Shown: positions 48,706 through 57,165, counted from the first letter of the stretch. The stretch is DNA of 64,000 bases from Pyramidobacter sp. YE332 (GCF_033060595.1 NZ_CP133038.1:682001-746000), one strand, 5' to 3'. Made by a program: numbers and translations. The notes: generated by a model from the sequence alone, not told the origin.

Positions 48706-50163
48706 TTATCTTTGTACGGCGGCGCGGAATTTCTGCTTCCGGCTCTTCGGAGTTTCGGGAAGCGTCATGGCGAGAAGCCGGGCATCAAGCAGCGGCGTGA
48801 TGTAACGCTGCGTGACGTAGAACACGGTTTTTATGCCTAAAAAATCGGCGATCTCGCGACGGGTACGCGGGATCCGGCAGAATTCGAGCAGGCGCGCCGC
48901 GCTGTCGGGCAGTTCGTCTACGCCGACAGGCCGATCGTTCCGGCTGCGGTTGTAGAACGTGACGACGAATTCGTTGCGGCGATTTTCGAAAACCGGCTCG
49001 GGCAGCCCCATGGCCGCCATTTCGCGGCGCATGGTGGGGATGCCGGAATAACGATTCTCGGCCTGCGTCAGCGTCTCGGCCATGACTGCCAGCGTGGAGT
49101 TGCGCAGATCGGGCCGCCCCTGTCCCAGCTGTTCGACGGTCATGCGGCCATAGAGCGCGCCGGGGCTGTGGATTTCGAGCCGATCGGTGAAAAAGTCGAT
49201 CTGTATGGGCGTCCCTTCGGTATGGAGGCTGTAGTCGCGGTGGATCAGCGCGTTGAGGATGGCTTCGCGGATCGCGATGAGCGGGTATTCTGGGACGTCG
49301 CGCCGTTCTCCTGTCTGCGCGTCGACGACGGTCCGCACCTTCATGTTGCGGCTGCAGAAAGCGAGAGCTTCTTCCGCCATGGCGGACAGAGACCCTTCGA
49401 TCCTTTTATTGTCGATGAAACGGGCGCGCCCGGCGTCGACGTCGCCGATGCGCGTACCGGGAACGACCACAGCGGTGATCGCCAGTTGAGGGAAGAATCC
49501 CTGCGGATACAGGCCGAACGTCATCACGGCGGCCAGAGTGAGAGCTCCGCCACGGGTGATGTTCAGCATTTCATAGGCCTGCGCTTCGGAAAGCTGGCTG
49601 AAGCCGGGACGTTCAAAACGCTTTTGTGAAAGATATCGATGGAGTTGGTTTTGATCCAGCATCTGCAACGTGGCGCGTTCGACGGGGCGTTCGTCGTCAT
49701 GCAGACGGCGGCGGAACGCTTCGTAGCTGTACAGTTCGTAGTCCGTCATCGGCAGGTCTGCGTCGCCGACGCGAACGAAGGAGCCTTTCAAGCTTCCCGT
49801 GCCTTTGTAATAGCAAGGGCGTTCCGAAAGATCGACGGCGGGGATTTCCGCCGCACAGACCGGCAGGCCGTCCATTTCGGCGAAGGTGAAGACGGCCCGT
49901 ACCGGCGGTTCCATCTGTTGGCACTGTTCGGTCACTTTTTTTTGCAAGTCCTGGGGGTCGTACACTCCCACAGGAGCGAACTCTTTGGCTTCGTCAAGTC
50001 CGAAAAGGATAACGCCGCCGCTGTCTTGATTGGAGAAGCTGGACAGCGTGCCGTACAGTTTTTGCGGACAGCCGTCGTGAGCTGCCTTGACCTCGATGGT
50101 CCGGGATTCCGCCTTTTGTTGGCGGAGCGACTGGATCAGCTGGACTAATTCTTCGCTTAACAT
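48706..50163 (-). CDS. AlbA_2 domain ATP-binding transcriptional regulator-like protein
   Basis: 485 residues. The N-terminal AlbA_2 (Schlafen-like) domain includes ESRTIEVKAAHDGCPQKLYG and TLSSFSNQDSGGVILFGLDE. A GHKL-type ATP-binding region follows (AIREAILNALIHRDYS, LEIHSPGALYG, GRPDLRNSTLA) and a winged-helix end (RTRREIADFLGI). Such proteins are widespread, often near toxin or mobile genes, and are presumed regulators. GGGAGGTGA precedes the ATG. Direct TGTTTATT/TGTTCATT-type repeats in its upstream region (50195-50275) may be autoregulatory sites. Confidence 0.82.
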   Translation of the reverse strand: MLSEELVQLIQSLRQQKAESRTIEVKAAHDGCPQKLYGTLSSFSNQDSGGVILFGLDEAKEFAPVGVYDPQDLQKKVTEQCQQMEPPVRAVFTFAEMDGLPVCAAEIPAVDLSERPCYYKGTGSLKGSFVRVGDADLPMTDYELYSYEAFRRRLHDDERPVERATLQMLDQNQLHRYLSQKRFERPGFSQLSEAQAYEMLNITRGGALTLAAVMTFGLYPQGFFPQLAITAVVVPGTRIGDVDAGRARFIDNKRIEGSLSAMAEEALAFCSRNMKVRTVVDAQTGERRDVPEYPLIAIREAILNALIHRDYSLHTEGTPIQIDFFTDRLEIHSPGALYGRMTVEQLGQGRPDLRNSTLAVMAETLTQAENRYSGIPTMRREMAAMGLPEPVFENRRNEFVVTFYNRSRNDRPVGVDELPDSAARLLEFCRIPRTRREIADFLGIKTVFYVTQRYITPLLDARLLAMTLPETPKSRKQKFRAAVQR

Positions 50164-50281
50164 GAAACGTCACCTCCCGATGAACATATCATATCATAAA
50201 TGAACAAACAAAATCAACGAATAGAAGTGAATAAACAAAGAAAAATTGTGTTTTAGCTGATAGAATCGCCAAATAAACAAA

Positions 50282-50332
50282 CAGATCAGCAAAATTTCAG
50301 CAAAAATATTGCGCTGAAATTTTGCTGATCTG
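50282..50332. repeat. 20 bp perfect inverted repeat
   Basis: CAGATCAGCAAAATTTCAGC (50282-50301) and its exact complement (50313-50332) surround an 11-base loop. Probably a terminator or insulator between the minus-strand hypE and AlbA-type units. Confidence 0.75.
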
Positions 50333-50350
50333 CCGTCTTTTTGCTCATAC

Positions 50351-50425
50351 GACTTCGAGAGATCCGCAAAGCGGGTGGCGCAGGCCGCGCGGCGGTCGGA
50401 GATCGTCCCGCGCGACGGAGCCTTC
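50351..50425. repeat. Dispersed palindromic repeat, degenerate copy 3
   Basis: GAGATCCGCAAAGCGGG and GGCCGCGCGGCGGTCGGAG align with the central part of copy 2 (GAGATTCGCAAAGCGGGCTG, GGGCCGCGCAGCGGTCGAGG). Both outer ends are missing. Confidence 0.5.
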
Positions 50426-50473
50426 TCGGGAGGCGCCCGCTTTTCATTTTGGCGCGCGTCGGAGGGAATTTCG

Positions 50474-51469
50474 TCAGCAGATCCGCGGCAGGATCTCGCC
50501 GACGGGCATGTCGACGATGCGGGAGCCGCCGAGCCGGGTCTTCATGCCCACGAGCCCGGCGTGTTCCGCCGTGACGGTGCCGATAAGGGCGGCGTCGCGC
50601 CCCAGCGGATGGCGGCGGAGCCGCGCGAGCGCATTTTCCGTTTCTGCCGGGGCGCAGGCGATCAGGGCGCAGCCTTCGCTGGCGAGGTAGAGCGGATCGA
50701 AACCGAGGATGTCGCAGATGGCGGCGACGGAGGGATGGAGCGCGAGGCGTTCCTCTTCGATCTCCATGCCGAGGCCCGCGGCTTCGGCCCACTCGCAGAG
50801 CACGGTGCCGAGGCCGCCGCGCGTGCAGTCGCGCATGCAGCGCAGGCCCTCGAGCGGCAACAACGGCGCCAGCAGGGGCCAGAGGGCGGCGCAGTCGCTT
50901 TCCAGGCCGCCGCGGTCGAGTCCGTAGCGCAGCGCGGCGATGACCGCGCCGTGGCGTCCCGGCGTGGTGGAGAGAATCAGCGCGTCGCCGGGACGCAGGC
51001 GGTTCATGCCCAGCGGCCGGGGCGTGACGGCATGGCCGAGGGCGGTGACGTTGAAAAACGCGCCTTCACAGGCGCCGCGAGGCACCACTTTCGTGTCGCC
51101 GGCCGCCAGCGTGGCGCCGAGGGCTTCGCACTGGAGGGCGGCGCTCCGCACGAGGCGCAGCAATTCCGCGCGCGGCAGCCCTTCCTCGATGATCATGCCC
51201 AGCGTCAGCCACTGCGGCCTGACGCCGCGCACCGCCAGGTCGTTCGTGGCGCCGCAGACGGCCAGGTGCCCCATGTCGCCGCCGGGGAAAAACCGCGGCG
51301 AGACCGTGAAGCCGTCGGTGGTGACGGCCAGGTCCCCTTCTATAAACGTGCAGTCTTCGCAGCCGCCTTTCTGGCCGTCGCAGGCGGCGAAGTTCTTTAT
51401 GACGGAGGCGATGAGATCGGCCGTGAGGCGGCCGCCGCTTCCTTCGCCCAACGAGATCAGTTCGCTCAT
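50474..51469 (-). CDS. hypE: Hydrogenase maturation protein HypE (carbamoyl dehydratase)
   Basis: 331 residues ending PRIC; the C-terminal Cys receives the carbamoyl group and is dehydrated to thiocyanate, giving the cyanide ligands of [NiFe]-hydrogenase. GEGSGGRLTADLI, VTTDGFTVSPRFFPGGDMG and RDCTRGGLGTVLCE are PurM-like ATP-binding blocks. ATG at 51469 overlaps the hypD stop (ATGA). No hypA, hypB, hypF or hydrogenase gene lies in the window. Confidence 0.95.
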   Translation of the reverse strand: MSELISLGEGSGGRLTADLIASVIKNFAACDGQKGGCEDCTFIEGDLAVTTDGFTVSPRFFPGGDMGHLAVCGATNDLAVRGVRPQWLTLGMIIEEGLPRAELLRLVRSAALQCEALGATLAAGDTKVVPRGACEGAFFNVTALGHAVTPRPLGMNRLRPGDALILSTTPGRHGAVIAALRYGLDRGGLESDCAALWPLLAPLLPLEGLRCMRDCTRGGLGTVLCEWAEAAGLGMEIEEERLALHPSVAAICDILGFDPLYLASEGCALIACAPAETENALARLRRHPLGRDAALIGTVTAEHAGLVGMKTRLGGSRIVDMPVGEILPRIC

Positions 51470-52548
51470 AGTCTTCCTCCCCGGCGGCCGTAACGGTACC
51501 ACGCGCCGCAGCTTCCTTCCGACGAGACCATGCAGGGGCCGACGGGCTCCTGCGGCGTGCAGGCCTTTCCAAAAAGAGCGCACTGCGGCGGCGCGAGTCG
51601 GCCGCGCAGCACCTCGCCGCAGCGGCAGCCGGGAATGGGCGCGCTGACGGCGGGCGGCAGCTCCAGCTTGGCGCGGGCGTCGCAGCGGGAGTACGGGGCG
51701 CGCAGTTTCAGCCCCGACATCCCGATCGTGCCCAGGCCGCGCCAGACGCTGTCGCAGGGCGTGAAACACTCGTCGATCAGCGCCCGGGCGCGCGGATTGC
51801 CGTGATCGCGCACGCCGCTCGGATAGGCGTTGACGACCTGCGGCTTCCGGCGCGCGATCTGCGACAGCAGCGCGCACAACGCCAGCAGGATCTGCTCTCC
51901 CTCGAAGCCGCCCACGGCGCAGGCGAGGCGGTACTTTTCGGCCAGGATCCCGTAAGGCTCCAGCCCGATGATGCTCGAGACGTGCCCCGGCAGCAGAAAA
52001 CCCTTCACGCCGGTCCGCGGATCCTGCGCCAGCAGCTCGAGCGCCGGGAGGACCCGCTTATGCTCGACCAGCACGGAAACGTTGCCGACGCCGAGACGCC
52101 TCGCTTCTTGAAGAAACAGGGCCGTCTGCGGCGTCGTCGTCTCGAAGCCGACGGCGAAAAAAACGAACTCCCGCTGCGGCTCGCGCAGAGCCAGCGGGAT
52201 CACGTCCAAGGCGCTCATGACCACGCGCACGTCGCCGCCGCGGGCCGCCGCTTCGCGCAGCGAGCCGCCTCGTCCCGGCACGCGGATCATGTCGCCGTAG
52301 CTGCACAACGCCACGCCGGGCAGCGAAGCCGCCGCGATGGCCTGGTCGACGTCGGCCTGATCGGTGACGCAGACCGGGCAGCCGGGGCCGGAAAGCAGCG
52401 CGACGTTTTCCGGCAGCAGCGAGCGCAGGCCGCTGCGGAAGATCGACACCGTATGAGTGCCGCAGACTTCCATTAGCGTGACCGGTCCCGTGCGCCGGGC
52501 CAGCTCCGCCAACGTCCGCGCGGCGCTAGAAAGGAAGCTGCCCCGCAT
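51466..52548 (-). CDS. hypD: Hydrogenase maturation protein HypD
   Basis: 360 residues, iron-sulfur scaffold on which Fe(CN)2CO is assembled with HypC. MEVCGTHTVSIFRSGLRSLL, LLSGPGCPVCVT, FFAVGFETTTPQTALFLQEA and PGCRCGEVLRG hold the conserved cysteines. ATG at 52548 overlaps hypC by 23 bp. The reading frame extends further upstream, but that part is the hypC region in another phase. Confidence 0.95.
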   Translation of the reverse strand: MRGSFLSSAARTLAELARRTGPVTLMEVCGTHTVSIFRSGLRSLLPENVALLSGPGCPVCVTDQADVDQAIAAASLPGVALCSYGDMIRVPGRGGSLREAAARGGDVRVVMSALDVIPLALREPQREFVFFAVGFETTTPQTALFLQEARRLGVGNVSVLVEHKRVLPALELLAQDPRTGVKGFLLPGHVSSIIGLEPYGILAEKYRLACAVGGFEGEQILLALCALLSQIARRKPQVVNAYPSGVRDHGNPRARALIDECFTPCDSVWRGLGTIGMSGLKLRAPYSRCDARAKLELPPAVSAPIPGCRCGEVLRGRLAPPQCALFGKACTPQEPVGPCMVSSEGSCGAWYRYGRRGGRL

Positions 52549-52771
52549 CGCCGGCGCCTTCCCGGATTTCGGCCCAGAGCGCTTCCAGTTCCACGCCGTC
52601 GCGTTCGTCGACTTTTTCGATGGCAAAACCGGCATGCACCAGCACGAGATCCCCCACGGCCGGCGCGTCCAGCAGGTCGACGCGGATCGAACGGCGGATC
52701 GGGCCGGCCGAAGCGATCGCGCTGCCGTCGCCGCAAAGCTCTTCAATTCTGTGAGGCACTGCGAGACACAT
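52526..52771 (-). CDS. hypC: Hydrogenase maturation chaperone HypC
   Basis: 81 residues beginning MCLAVP; Cys2 carries the iron complex after Met removal. VDLLDAPAVGDLVLVHAGFA, followed by IEKVDE, is the OB-fold core shared by the family. AAAGGGGG precedes the ATG. It is the first gene of hypCDE, with overlapping starts throughout. Confidence 0.95.
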   Translation of the reverse strand: MCLAVPHRIEELCGDGSAIASAGPIRRSIRVDLLDAPAVGDLVLVHAGFAIEKVDERDGVELEALWAEIREGAGDAGQLPF

Positions 52772-53012
52772 CTGTCCGCCCCCTTTTTTTTCGAAAACCC
52801 TTCGTTAATTATACAACGGCGAAACGCTTTCGCCGCACGGCAGTTGCATCCCGCCCGAAACGTTTTTCCAATTTGTTGCATGTTTGAACTTTGAGGCGTT
52901 TATATCTTATTCATTTTGCGTCATTGACGTAACCGATTCTGGCGTTAAAATGAAACGGTACAAGCCGCACGAACTGCGCGGACAAAAACACCTTTCAAGG
53001 AGTGGATTCACT

Positions 53013-53339
53013 ATGGCAGTCGAACTTACGAAAGAGACGTATGAAGCGGCGATCGAAGCCAGCAAAAACAAACCCATGTTTATGGATTTCTGGGGCCCCA
53101 AGTGCACTCATTGCCTTGCCCTGATGCCCAGCGTCGAAGCTCTCGCCGAGAAGTATGCCGACAAGGTCGACCTGTGCAAGGTCAACATCGCCGGCGGCCG
53201 CCGCGTCGCCATGGCCCTCAAGGTCATGAGCCTTCCTTCCTTCCTGTTCTTCAAGAACGGCGCCGAAGTGGCCCGTCTCAGCGGTGACACGGTCACCATC
53301 GAGCAGATCGAAGAGAACGTCAAGAAGCTCTGCGAATAA
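53013..53339 (+). CDS. trxA: Thioredoxin-like protein
   Basis: 108 residues, thioredoxin fold with active site FWGPKCTHC (Cys31 and Cys34); the usual WCGPC is replaced by CTHC. The cis-proline is at SLPSFLFFKNG. CAAGGAG precedes the ATG. Atypical thioredoxins accompany glycine reductase genes in clostridia and reduce the selenoprotein after turnover; this one lies just upstream of grdX-grdE-grdB and probably does the same, fed by the TrxB-type reductase at 63.1 kb. It has its own terminator. Confidence 0.9.
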   Translation: MAVELTKETYEAAIEASKNKPMFMDFWGPKCTHCLALMPSVEALAEKYADKVDLCKVNIAGGRRVAMALKVMSLPSFLFFKNGAEVARLSGDTVTIEQIEENVKKLCE

Positions 53340-53351
53340 CCTCGCCCAACG

Positions 53352-53382
53352 AAAAAGCCCGCGCGTTTCGCGCGGGCTTTTT
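53352..53382 (+). terminator. Terminator of trxA
   Basis: AAAAAGCCCGCGCG pairs with CGCGCGGGCTTTTT across a short TTTC loop. Confidence 0.92.
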
Positions 53383-53704
53383 GCATCGGACGCCGCGTGA
53401 GTTCCGGAGTGGAAATCGGCGCGGGGAGGAGGGCGCGGCGGGATGTTTTTTGTCGTGAATGGGTTTGTATTTTTAAATGAAAAATAAAGGCCGTAAATCT
53501 TTATGTTGTGACAGAATGTCGTAAGAATATTTCTTTCTTCGAGGCGTTTGTTTAAAATGCACAAAATAAATTTGCCTTTTTGCGGTTTTGGTGTATTCCT
53601 CGTACTTTTGGATCGACTGTTCTTTCATAAAAAACATTACTGAGCGATCGTAAAAAACTTGATATTTTTCTCGTTGGTTGTAAAATGAACGTGGCGAGAG
53701 AAAT
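53383..53704 (+). other. AT-rich gap upstream of the glycine riboswitch
   Basis: About 320 bp, strongly AT-rich from 53450 to 53690. A promoter TTGATA (53659-53664), 16 bp, TAAAAT (53681-53686) fits a transcript starting near 53693, just before the riboswitch. Nothing else was recognised. Confidence 0.6.
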
Positions 53705-53805
53705 TCGGGAGAGAGATTCCGACCTGTTTTGTGAGCGTCGGACGCCGAAGGGGCAACGCAAAACGTTTTTTCATTGCGGAAACTCTCAGGCACAAAGGAT
53801 CCCGA
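53705..53805 (+). promoter_or_regulatory. Glycine riboswitch (single aptamer) controlling grdX-grdE-grdB
   Basis: The conserved glycine-aptamer segments appear in order: GGGAGAGA (53707-53714), GACGCCGAAGGGGCAACGC (about 53741-53759) and GGAAACTCTCAGGCACAAAG (from 53778). Helix P1 closes by TCGGGA (53705-53710) with TCCCGA (53800-53805). A short hairpin, GAGCGG-ACG-CCGCTC (53804-53818), follows and resembles the ghost-aptamer helix that replaces the second aptamer in singlet glycine riboswitches. No terminator is obvious, so control of translation or an ON switch is likely. Glycine would then induce its own reductase. Confidence 0.9.
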
Positions 53806-53875
53806 GCGGACGCCGCTCTGAATATACGTGCGAATCGTACGACAGAGACTCATGACCACCAGAGAGGTGAGCGTG

Positions 53876-54265
53876 ATGTCCTGTCGCTTTATTTTGCTTA
53901 CGAACAACCCGCGCTACAAGGACCGCGCCGATTTGCCCGTGCAGTTCGTCGCCGGCGCCGGGAGAGACGTCATCGCAGCCGGGCGCGACCTGATCCACAA
54001 GGGATGGGTTCTGCAGAACCATCCGCTGTACGGCAACTTTCGTCCGCATCAGCAGCCCTTTCGCACGTTGTTGCTCAAAAAAGACGAAAAATCGGGCTTC
54101 GACGAATACGGCCTCAACCTGATCGAAGAGGCCGGGCTCGTCTACGCGAACGATCCCCACCCGCTGACTCCGGCGCAGACGCCGCCCCGGATGTCGGCCG
54201 ACTGTTCCGAGATCGACTTCGAGCTGATGAAGGAGACGCTTCTCAAGAACGATCTGATCCGCTAG
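53876..54265 (+). CDS. grdX: GrdX family protein
   Basis: 129 residues starting MSCRFILLTNNPRYKDRADL, with GRDVIAAGRDLIHKGWVLQN and HPLYGNFRPHQQPFRTLLLK. This is the small GrdX protein found with glycine, sarcosine and betaine reductase genes; its function is unknown. ATG at 53876 lies six bases after GAGGTGA. It is the first gene behind the glycine riboswitch. Confidence 0.85.
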   Translation: MSCRFILLTNNPRYKDRADLPVQFVAGAGRDVIAAGRDLIHKGWVLQNHPLYGNFRPHQQPFRTLLLKKDEKSGFDEYGLNLIEEAGLVYANDPHPLTPAQTPPRMSADCSEIDFELMKETLLKNDLIR

Positions 54266-54422
54266 CGTTTTATCCGGGCACGGAGCGGTTCCCTCCGCTG
54301 GGCAGAGCGTGGAATCTCTTCTGGCCATGATCTAACGATACAGGTACCGCGCGCCGCCGGATTTTTCCGGCATCAGTGCCCCGACGAGGGGCATGGGTAA
54401 CATTCAGAAGGGAGGAGTTATC

Positions 54423-55715
54423 TTGAAGCTTGAACTCCATAAGGTAAAGATTGACAAGATCGCGTTTGGGGACGAATTCTCCGTCAAAGGCGGAGTGCTC
54501 ACCATCAACAAGAAGGCCATCATCGACCATCTGATGGATGACGATCGTCTCGCCAGTGTCGATGTGGAACTGGCCCATCCGGGCGAAAAGACCCGCATCA
54601 TGCCCGTGAAGGACGTTGTCGAGCCCCGCTGCAAGATCGAGGGCACCAATGAGGTGTTCCCCGGCATGATCGGCGACGTCGACACCGTCGGCGAAGGTTC
54701 CACTCTGGTCCTCGACGGCGCCGCCGTGGTCACCACCGGCCGCCTCATCGCCCCGCAGGAGGGCATCGTCGACATGTCCGGCCCCGGCGCCGAATTCACG
54801 CCGTTCTCCAAGACCAAGAACATCGTTCTGGTCCTGAACCCCGTCGAGGGGCTCGAGAACCACAACCGCGAGACGAGCTGCCGCATGGCCGGCCTGAAGG
54901 CCGCCGTCTTCATCGCCCAGCAGATCAAGAAGGCCGGATTCAAGGCCGACAAGGTCGAGACGTTCGAGGCTCCCTGCTACAAGGATGCCCTGGCCGCCTA
55001 TCCCGGACTGCCCAAGGTCGCCTACATCTACATGCTGCAGACCCAGGGACTGCTTCACGACACCTACGTCTACGGCGTCGACGCCAAGAAGATCATCCCC
55101 TCGGTGATCAACGCCACCGAAGTCATGGACGGCGCCATCTGCTCCGGCAACTGCGTGTCCGCCTGCGACAAGAACAGCACTTACGTGCATCTGAACAACC
55201 CCATCATCAAGAGCCTTTACGAGCACCACGGCAAGGATCTGAACTTCATTGGCGTCGTCATCACCAACGAGAACGTGACGCTGGCCGACAAGAAGCGCAG
55301 CAGCTCCTACGCCGTCAAGCTGGCCCAGACTCTTGGCGCCGACGCGGCCGTCATTTCCGAGGAAGGCTTCGGCAACCCCGACGCCGATCTGGTCATGAAC
55401 TGCTGGAAGTGCGAGCGCAAGGGCATCAAGACGGTCCTCGTCACCGACGAGTACGCCAACCGCGACGGCGCCTCCCAGTCTCTGGCCGACACCTGCCCCG
55501 AAGGCGACGCCTGCGTCACCGCCGGCAACGCCAACGCCACCATCACCCTGCCTCCGATGGACAGAATCATCGGCGACACCCAGTTCGCCGACGTCATGGC
55601 CGGCGGTTTCTTCGGCTCGCTGAAGAAGGACGGCAGCATCTTCGCCGAGATCCAGATCATCACCGGCGCCACCAGCGAAGTCGGCTTCACCAAAAACGGC
55701 GCTTACACGATCTAG
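54423..55715 (+). CDS. grdE: Glycine/sarcosine/betaine reductase component B, alpha/beta proprotein
   Basis: 430 residues with a TTG start behind AAGGGAGGAG (MKLELHKVKIDKIAFGDEFS). The proprotein is cut at a Cys that becomes a pyruvoyl group; the conserved ICSGNCVSACDKNSTYVHLN holds candidate Cys244, close to Cys242 of the Eubacterium acidaminophilum enzyme. The pyruvoyl group forms a Schiff base with the substrate amine. GrdE (glycine), GrdG (sarcosine) and GrdI (betaine) are similar. The glycine riboswitch argues for glycine, so grdE is used here, with the caveat that sequence alone does not separate them. Confidence 0.92.
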   Translation: MKLELHKVKIDKIAFGDEFSVKGGVLTINKKAIIDHLMDDDRLASVDVELAHPGEKTRIMPVKDVVEPRCKIEGTNEVFPGMIGDVDTVGEGSTLVLDGAAVVTTGRLIAPQEGIVDMSGPGAEFTPFSKTKNIVLVLNPVEGLENHNRETSCRMAGLKAAVFIAQQIKKAGFKADKVETFEAPCYKDALAAYPGLPKVAYIYMLQTQGLLHDTYVYGVDAKKIIPSVINATEVMDGAICSGNCVSACDKNSTYVHLNNPIIKSLYEHHGKDLNFIGVVITNENVTLADKKRSSSYAVKLAQTLGADAAVISEEGFGNPDADLVMNCWKCERKGIKTVLVTDEYANRDGASQSLADTCPEGDACVTAGNANATITLPPMDRIIGDTQFADVMAGGFFGSLKKDGSIFAEIQIITGATSEVGFTKNGAYTI

Positions 55716-55775
55716 TTCGCGGCCAAGACGCGCGAATCCCTTTTTCCAAGGACAGACTCTTAAGGAGGGGAACTT

Positions 55776-57089
55776 ATGACTTATAAAGTAGTTCATTATA
55801 TCAACCAGTTCTTCGCCGGCATCGGCGGAGAAGAAAAGGCCGACATCGCGCCTGAAGTGCGCGAAGGCGTCGTCGGCCCCGGTATGGCGCTGAACAATTT
55901 CCTCAAGAAGGACGGCGCCGAAATCGTCGCCACCATCATCTGCGGCGACTCCTACTTCGCCGAGAACATGGACGCCGCTTCCGACTTCGTGGTCGAGGCC
56001 ATGAAGAAGTACAACGCCGACGGCTTCGTCGCCGGTCCCGCTTTCAACGCCGGCCGCTACGGCACCGCCTGCGGCGCCGTCTGCAAGGCCGTGGGCGAGA
56101 AGCTGGGCATTCCCACCGTTTCCGCCATGTACGTCGAGAACCCCGGCGTCGACCTGTACAAGAAGTACACCTACATCGTCAGCGCCGCCGACAGCGCCCG
56201 CGGCATGGGCAAGGCCGTGCCCGTCATGGCCAGCATCATCCTGCGCCAGATGAAGGGCGAAAAGCTCGGCACGCCCAAGGAAGAGGGCTATATCGAGCGC
56301 GGCGTGCGCGTCAACAAGTTCTACGACGAAGTCGGCGCCGAGCGCGCCGTGAAGATGCTGATCAGCAAACTCAAGGGCGAGAAGTTCGAGACCGAGTACG
56401 CCATGCCCGTGTTCGACCGCGTCGAGCCCCGGCCGGCCCTCAATGACGTCAGCAAGGCCACGATCGCGCTCGTCACTTCCGGCGGCATCGTGCCCTTTGG
56501 CAATCCCGACCACATCGCCGCTTCCAGCGCCCAGAACTACGGCGAGTACAACATCGCCGGCGTCGAGGACCTGAAGCAGGGCGAGTATCAGACCGCTCAC
56601 GGCGGTTACGATCAGACCTACGCCAACGAGGATCCCGACCGCGTGCTGCCCGTCGACGTGATGCGCAAGCTGGAGAAGGAACACAAGATCGGCAAGCTCT
56701 ACGATTTCTTCTACACCACCGTCGGCAACGGCACCGGCGTCGCCAACGCCAAGCGTTTCGGCACGGAAATCGGCAAGAAGCTGCACGGCAAGGTCGACGC
56801 GGTCATCCTCACCTCCACCTGAGGCACCTGCACTCGTTGCGGTGCAACGATGGTCAAAGCTATTGAGGAAAACGCCGACGTCCCCGTGGTCCATATGCTG
56901 ACGATCGTCCCGATCTCCCTGAGCGTCGGCGCCAACCGTCTGATCCCCACGGTCGCCATTCCTCACCCCCTCGGCAACCCCGCGCTGAAGCCCGAGGAGG
57001 AGTTCGCGCTCCGTTACCGCCTGGTCACCCGCGCCCTCAAGGCTCTGCAGACCCCGGTGACCGAGCAGACCGTTTTCACGGAAGATTAA
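55776..57089 (+). CDS. grdB: Selenocysteine-containing glycine reductase component B, gamma subunit
   Basis: 437 residues with an in-frame UGA (56820-56822) at codon 349, read as selenocysteine in LTSTUGTCTRCGATMVKA. The E. acidaminophilum GrdB selenocysteine is residue 350 in the same motif. Sequence after the UGA (PTVAIPHPLGNPALKPEEEF) is conserved family sequence, so the codon is not a true stop. A SECIS-like hairpin lies directly downstream of the UGA. The selenol attacks the Schiff base formed by GrdE and passes the carboxymethyl group to GrdA. No grdA, grdC or grdD occurs nearby. AAGGAGGGG precedes the ATG. Confidence 0.96.
56820..56849 (+). promoter_or_regulatory. UGA-Sec codon with SECIS-like hairpin
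   Basis: Twelve bases after the UGA, CGTTGC-GGT-GCAACG (56835-56849) forms a perfect 6 bp stem with a GGT loop, the distance and apical GG-U expected of a bacterial SECIS bound by SelB. Confidence 0.8.
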
Positions 57090-57128
57090 TCTCGTCCCGA
57101 CGATTCCGGAAATATCTCCGGAAATCTC

Positions 57129-57165
57129 AAAAGGACGCCTTTTTCGCAAAGGCGTCCTTTTTTTT
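57129..57165 (+). terminator. Terminator of the grd operon
   Basis: AAAAGGACGCCTTT (57129-57142) pairs with AAAGGCGTCCTTTT, followed by further T. Confidence 0.92.

Larger units (their letters stand above)
50164..50473. other. Upstream region of the AlbA-type gene and 3' region of hypE
   Basis: 310 bp. An AT-rich part (50170-50280) has repeated AATGAACA/AATAAACA-type words and a minus-strand promoter TTGATT, 18 bp, TATGAT close to the gene. Then a 20 bp perfect hairpin and a degenerate copy of the dispersed repeat follow. Confidence 0.5.

Noticed and set aside
53473-53907. A 144-codon frame on the minus strand upstream of grdX
   Set aside because: It overlaps the plus-strand promoter and glycine riboswitch, has no ribosome-binding site and no recognisable protein features.
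56820-56822. The TGA as a true stop giving a 348-residue GrdB and a separate 3' frame
   Set aside because: The UGA lies in the known GrdB selenocysteine motif with conserved sequence after it and a SECIS-like hairpin.
54270-57149. A 959-codon open frame on the minus strand opposite grdE-grdB
   Set aside because: It is a mirror of the strongly codon-biased, GC-rich grd genes. The translation is low-complexity (Val/Gly/Asp/His-rich), has no family motifs, and the plus-strand genes are certain.
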